DNA of 64,000 bases from contig JBCDBD010000013.1 in NCBI GenBank assembly GCA_039184335.1, positions 1 through 64,000 of the forward strand, read 5' to 3'. The DNA is from JBCDBD01 sp039184335 (lineage in GTDB: Bacteria; Bacteroidota; Bacteroidia; Flavobacteriales; Flavobacteriaceae). Position numbers and translations under genes: made by a program. Shown in pieces: positions 61,473 to 64,000 of this stretch. The notes under the pieces are model-generated. The model ran no database searches and was not told the DNA's origin. It saw only the letters and a program-made list of their open reading frames with translations. How positions within the stretch are numbered: position 1 is the stretch's first letter; each line of letters begins with the position of its first letter.

Positions 61473-61838
61473 ATGAATGCAAAAGAATTGGTGAAAACCT
61501 GGTTTAAAAAATGGGAAGAAGGTGATTTTTTAAATTTACCTATTTCTGAAAGTTTCAAGCACACCAGTCCCTATGGAAGCATTACCGGTAAAAGAGCCTA
61601 TATTGATTTGGTCAAAGCCCATAAACCACGATTTTTGGGTCATCGCTTTAAATTGCATGATGAGCTTTATGAAAATCAAAAGGCCTGTGTTAGATATACT
61701 GCGATCAAAGAAGATTTTATACTGGATGTCAGCGAATGGTATTTTATCAAGAACAATCAAATTGAAGAAATTATGGCTTACTACAATATTGAAGGTGAAA
61801 TCAAAGAGGAACTTAAATTGACCATGCCCAACAATTGA
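61473..61838 (+). CDS. NTF2-like (SnoaL) protein
   Basis: 121 residues from the ATG at 61473, giving MNAKELVKTWFKKWEEGDF; the longer open frame overlaps the divergent gene. A single NTF2-like barrel with SFKHTSPYGSITGKRAY and YNIEGEI at the end. These proteins are small enzymes or carriers; no catalytic residue stands out. It converges on the flavoprotein gene. Confidence 0.82.
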   Translation: MNAKELVKTWFKKWEEGDFLNLPISESFKHTSPYGSITGKRAYIDLVKAHKPRFLGHRFKLHDELYENQKACVRYTAIKEDFILDVSEWYFIKNNQIEEIMAYYNIEGEIKEELKLTMPNN

Positions 61839-61852
61839 ACAATGAACTGTCG

Positions 61853-62788
61853 CTAAATAAAAGCTTTTTTTGCTTCCTCAAACCCTAAAATGATATCTTC
61901 GACAATTTGGTGGGCAGGTTCAATGCTGTGGATTAATGCCGAGACCTGCCCAATCTCAAGTTCCCCTTCTTCCAGATCACCTTCAAACATACCTTGTTTG
62001 GCACGCGCCCTGCCCAATAGCAAGCGTAAATCATCAATGGATGCACCGTTGGCATACGCATCTTCTATGTCGTGATAAAACTTATTCTTTAGCAATCGTA
62101 CCGGTGCCAATTCTTTTAAGGTCAAATGGGTGTCTCCCTCAGCTGCTTTCACCACCTCACGCTTGAATGAAGAATGTGACGATGCTTCTTCACTAGCCAC
62201 AAAACGACTACCTATCTGAACGCCATCTGCCCCGAGTACCATGGCAGCCAGCATCGAACGCCCTGAGGCTATACCTCCGGCAGCTATCAAGGGAATGTGT
62301 ACTTTTTCTTTTACTGCCGGAATCAGTACCATGGTCGTGGTCTCATCCCGTCCGTTATGCCCCCCAGCCTCAAAACCTTCAGCTACAATAGCATCAACGC
62401 CTGCTTCCTGGGCCTTCAATGCAAACTTCACACTACTGACAACATGCACTACCGTTATTCCCTTTTCCTTCAAAAAACCAGTCCAAGTCTTGGGGTTTCC
62501 TGCAGAGGTAAAGACAATTTTGATACCACTAGTTACAATAATGTGCATCAATTGATCAATATCTGGGTACAGCATGGGAACGTTTACACCAAAAGGTTTG
62601 CTCGTGGCTTTTTGGCATTTTTTGATATGTTCTTGCAAAACCCCAGGGTACATGCTACCTGCACCGAGCAAACCCAATCCGCCAGCATTCGAAACCGCAG
62701 AAGCCAAACGCCACCCACTGGCCCAAATCATACCAGCCTGTATGATTGGATATTGAATATTAAAAAGTTGAACGATCCTGTTGTGCAT
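61853..62788 (-). CDS. Nitronate monooxygenase-type flavoprotein
   Basis: 311 residues. FMN-binding TIM barrel of the 2-nitropropane dioxygenase family: YPIIQAGMIWASGWRLASAV, GLGLLGAGSM, the active histidine in GFEAGGHNGRDET, and AAGGIASGRSMLAAMVLGAD. FabK-like enoyl-ACP reductases share this fold, and the sequence does not fully separate the two. It follows mnmA by three bases in the same operon. Confidence 0.86.
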   Translation of the reverse strand: MHNRIVQLFNIQYPIIQAGMIWASGWRLASAVSNAGGLGLLGAGSMYPGVLQEHIKKCQKATSKPFGVNVPMLYPDIDQLMHIIVTSGIKIVFTSAGNPKTWTGFLKEKGITVVHVVSSVKFALKAQEAGVDAIVAEGFEAGGHNGRDETTTMVLIPAVKEKVHIPLIAAGGIASGRSMLAAMVLGADGVQIGSRFVASEEASSHSSFKREVVKAAEGDTHLTLKELAPVRLLKNKFYHDIEDAYANGASIDDLRLLLGRARAKQGMFEGDLEEGELEIGQVSALIHSIEPAHQIVEDIILGFEEAKKAFI

Positions 62789-62791
62789 AAA

Positions 62792-63982
62792 CTACGATAT
62801 CACTCCCGAACCGATGAGTTCCTCACCATGGTACCATGCTACAAATTGACCTTCGGTAATAGCCGATTGCTTTTCAGCAAAATCAACATAAAGCCCTCCA
62901 TTGACCTTATATAACATCGCTTTTTGTAAAGGCTGGCGGTATCGTATTCTGGCTTGTACCACCATGGTCCCATCCAGGTCAAGTCGTAAATCATGACGTA
63001 CCCAATGAAGCTCATCATCTTTTACGAACAACGTTCTTCGGTATAGCCCTGGATGCTGTTTCCCTTGGCCCGTGTATATGATATTTTGGTCCACATCGGT
63101 ATCAATGACAAAAAGGGGTTCTTTGGTGCCCCCTACGTCTAAACCTTTCCGTTGGCCAATGGTAAAGTAGTGGGCCCCTTGGTGTTCCCCCACTACTTTG
63201 CCATCCCTTAGGGTATAGTTGGGTTTTTCAGCATAAAACTCCAATTCTGATGCCTTATCCACAAAATCCACGGCACCCTTTCTTACAGGCACAGCATCTG
63301 GTGCAACTTCAACGATAATCCCTTTTTTGGGCTTTAGTTTTTGCTGTAAAAAATCAGGAAGCCGCACCTTACCTATGAAACATAGTCCTTGGGAATCTTT
63401 CTTATCTGCGGTAATCAAACCGTTTGCTGCAGCTATTTCCCTTACCTGAGGTTTTGTCAATCCACCAATTGGAAATAGTGTTTTTGACAATTGCTGTTGT
63501 GACAGTTGACAGAGAAAATATGACTGGTCTTTATTGGTATCAACACCAGCCAAAAGTCGATAAGTCTCCGTTCCATCTGAATGTTGTAATGTATCGCTTC
63601 TGCAATAATGGCCTGTTGCCACAAAATCAGCCCCCAATTGCATTGCAATCTTCATAAACACATCAAACTTGATTTCACGATTGCACAACACATCAGGATT
63701 TGGCGTTCTACCCCGTTCATATTCATTGAACATATAATCTACGATACGTTCTTTGTATTCTGTGCTCAAATCCACCGTCTGGAATGGAATTCCCAGTTTT
63801 TCAGCCACAATCAGTGCATCATTACTATCTTCCAACCAAGGACACTCATCAGATAGGGTCACCGAATCATCATGCCAGTTCTTCATGAACAACCCGATTA
63901 CCTCATACCCTTGCTGCTTTAATAGGTAGGCCGCAACACTAGAATCTACACCCCCTGAAAGCCCCACTACAACTTTTTTCAT
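62792..63982 (-). CDS. mnmA: tRNA 2-thiouridine(34) synthase
   Basis: 396 residues from the ATG at 63982; an ATG six bases upstream is possible. The PP-loop ATPase motif is VGLSGGVDSSVAAYLL, the catalytic cysteines lie in PDVLCNREIKF and SQGLCFIGK, and the C-terminal barrel ends in EQFVAWYHGEEL-like sequence (EGQFVAWYHGEELIGSG). It thiolates U34 of Lys, Glu and Gln tRNAs. The window ends 18 bases before its start. Confidence 0.95.
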   Translation of the reverse strand: MKKVVVGLSGGVDSSVAAYLLKQQGYEVIGLFMKNWHDDSVTLSDECPWLEDSNDALIVAEKLGIPFQTVDLSTEYKERIVDYMFNEYERGRTPNPDVLCNREIKFDVFMKIAMQLGADFVATGHYCRSDTLQHSDGTETYRLLAGVDTNKDQSYFLCQLSQQQLSKTLFPIGGLTKPQVREIAAANGLITADKKDSQGLCFIGKVRLPDFLQQKLKPKKGIIVEVAPDAVPVRKGAVDFVDKASELEFYAEKPNYTLRDGKVVGEHQGAHYFTIGQRKGLDVGGTKEPLFVIDTDVDQNIIYTGQGKQHPGLYRRTLFVKDDELHWVRHDLRLDLDGTMVVQARIRYRQPLQKAMLYKVNGGLYVDFAEKQSAITEGQFVAWYHGEELIGSGVIS

Positions 63983-64000
63983 TACCATCGACAATTGTGC

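Overview
The window reads as about 64 kb of chromosome from a member of the Flavobacteriaceae (Bacteroidota), probably marine. The basis is the protein content (DUF3822, the Bacteroidota-type DnaX, GIN-domain proteins, ECF sigma operons, lipoprotein-rich envelope genes), the promoters (TTTG near -33 and TAnnTTTG near -7), the AT-rich composition, and frequent TTG/GTG starts without strong Shine-Dalgarno sequences. No species call is possible from sequence alone. I saw no insertion sequence, prophage, CRISPR array, tRNA or rRNA. Coding density is very high, and six convergent gene pairs overlap at their stop codons.

Layout. 1-8.9 kb: the end of an unidentified gene, yebC, a small secreted protein, then a minus-strand run (RecD-like helicase, DUF4126, kdsB, HAD phosphatase, KdnB-like oxidase, PlsC-like acyltransferase) that points to Kdo / 8-amino-Kdo lipid A core chemistry, followed by a plus-strand membrane protein, DUF3822 and rsmD. 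9.0-11.2 kb: RNase P RNA (minus) back to back with dnaX (plus). 11.2-18.0 kb: a complete, tightly packed eboABCDEF operon with a TMEM220-family gene at its end. This is the most notable system in the window: its chemistry is unresolved and no partner biosynthetic genes are in view. 18-30.5 kb: miaE, then minus-strand housekeeping genes (lon-cmk; rpsA; pyrR-pyrB-STAS-like-rnz; pdxH-sixA-ppk1), interrupted by a plus-strand BON-LysM gene.

30.5-35.9 kb: an ECF sigma / anti-sigma operon with two surface proteins of beta-helix-like repeats, then an MFS carrier and an M48 peptidase lipoprotein. 35.9-40.4 kb: glgB and a GH31 alpha-glucosidase separated by a perfect 22-bp palindrome that looks like an operator. 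40.5-49.7 kb: a lipoprotein with a collagen-like stretch, tandem msrB genes, DUF1572, lpdA, a PQQ-type sugar dehydrogenase, aroQ, two outer-membrane barrels, xerD and a type II NADH dehydrogenase. 49.9-53.9 kb: a second ECF sigma with a membrane partner, an atypical acyltransferase, a NUDIX CoA pyrophosphatase whose start codon overlaps that of a divergent cyclophilin lipoprotein, and a TRIC channel. 53.9-60.9 kb: the RDD / SpoIIM / DUF4129 / DUF4350 / MoxR / DUF58 cluster, a conserved envelope-linked AAA+ module of unclear function. 61-64 kb: a YfiM-like protein, an NTF2-like protein, a nitronate monooxygenase-type flavoprotein and mnmA.

All calls come from reading motifs, gene order and sequence by eye; no database search was run.
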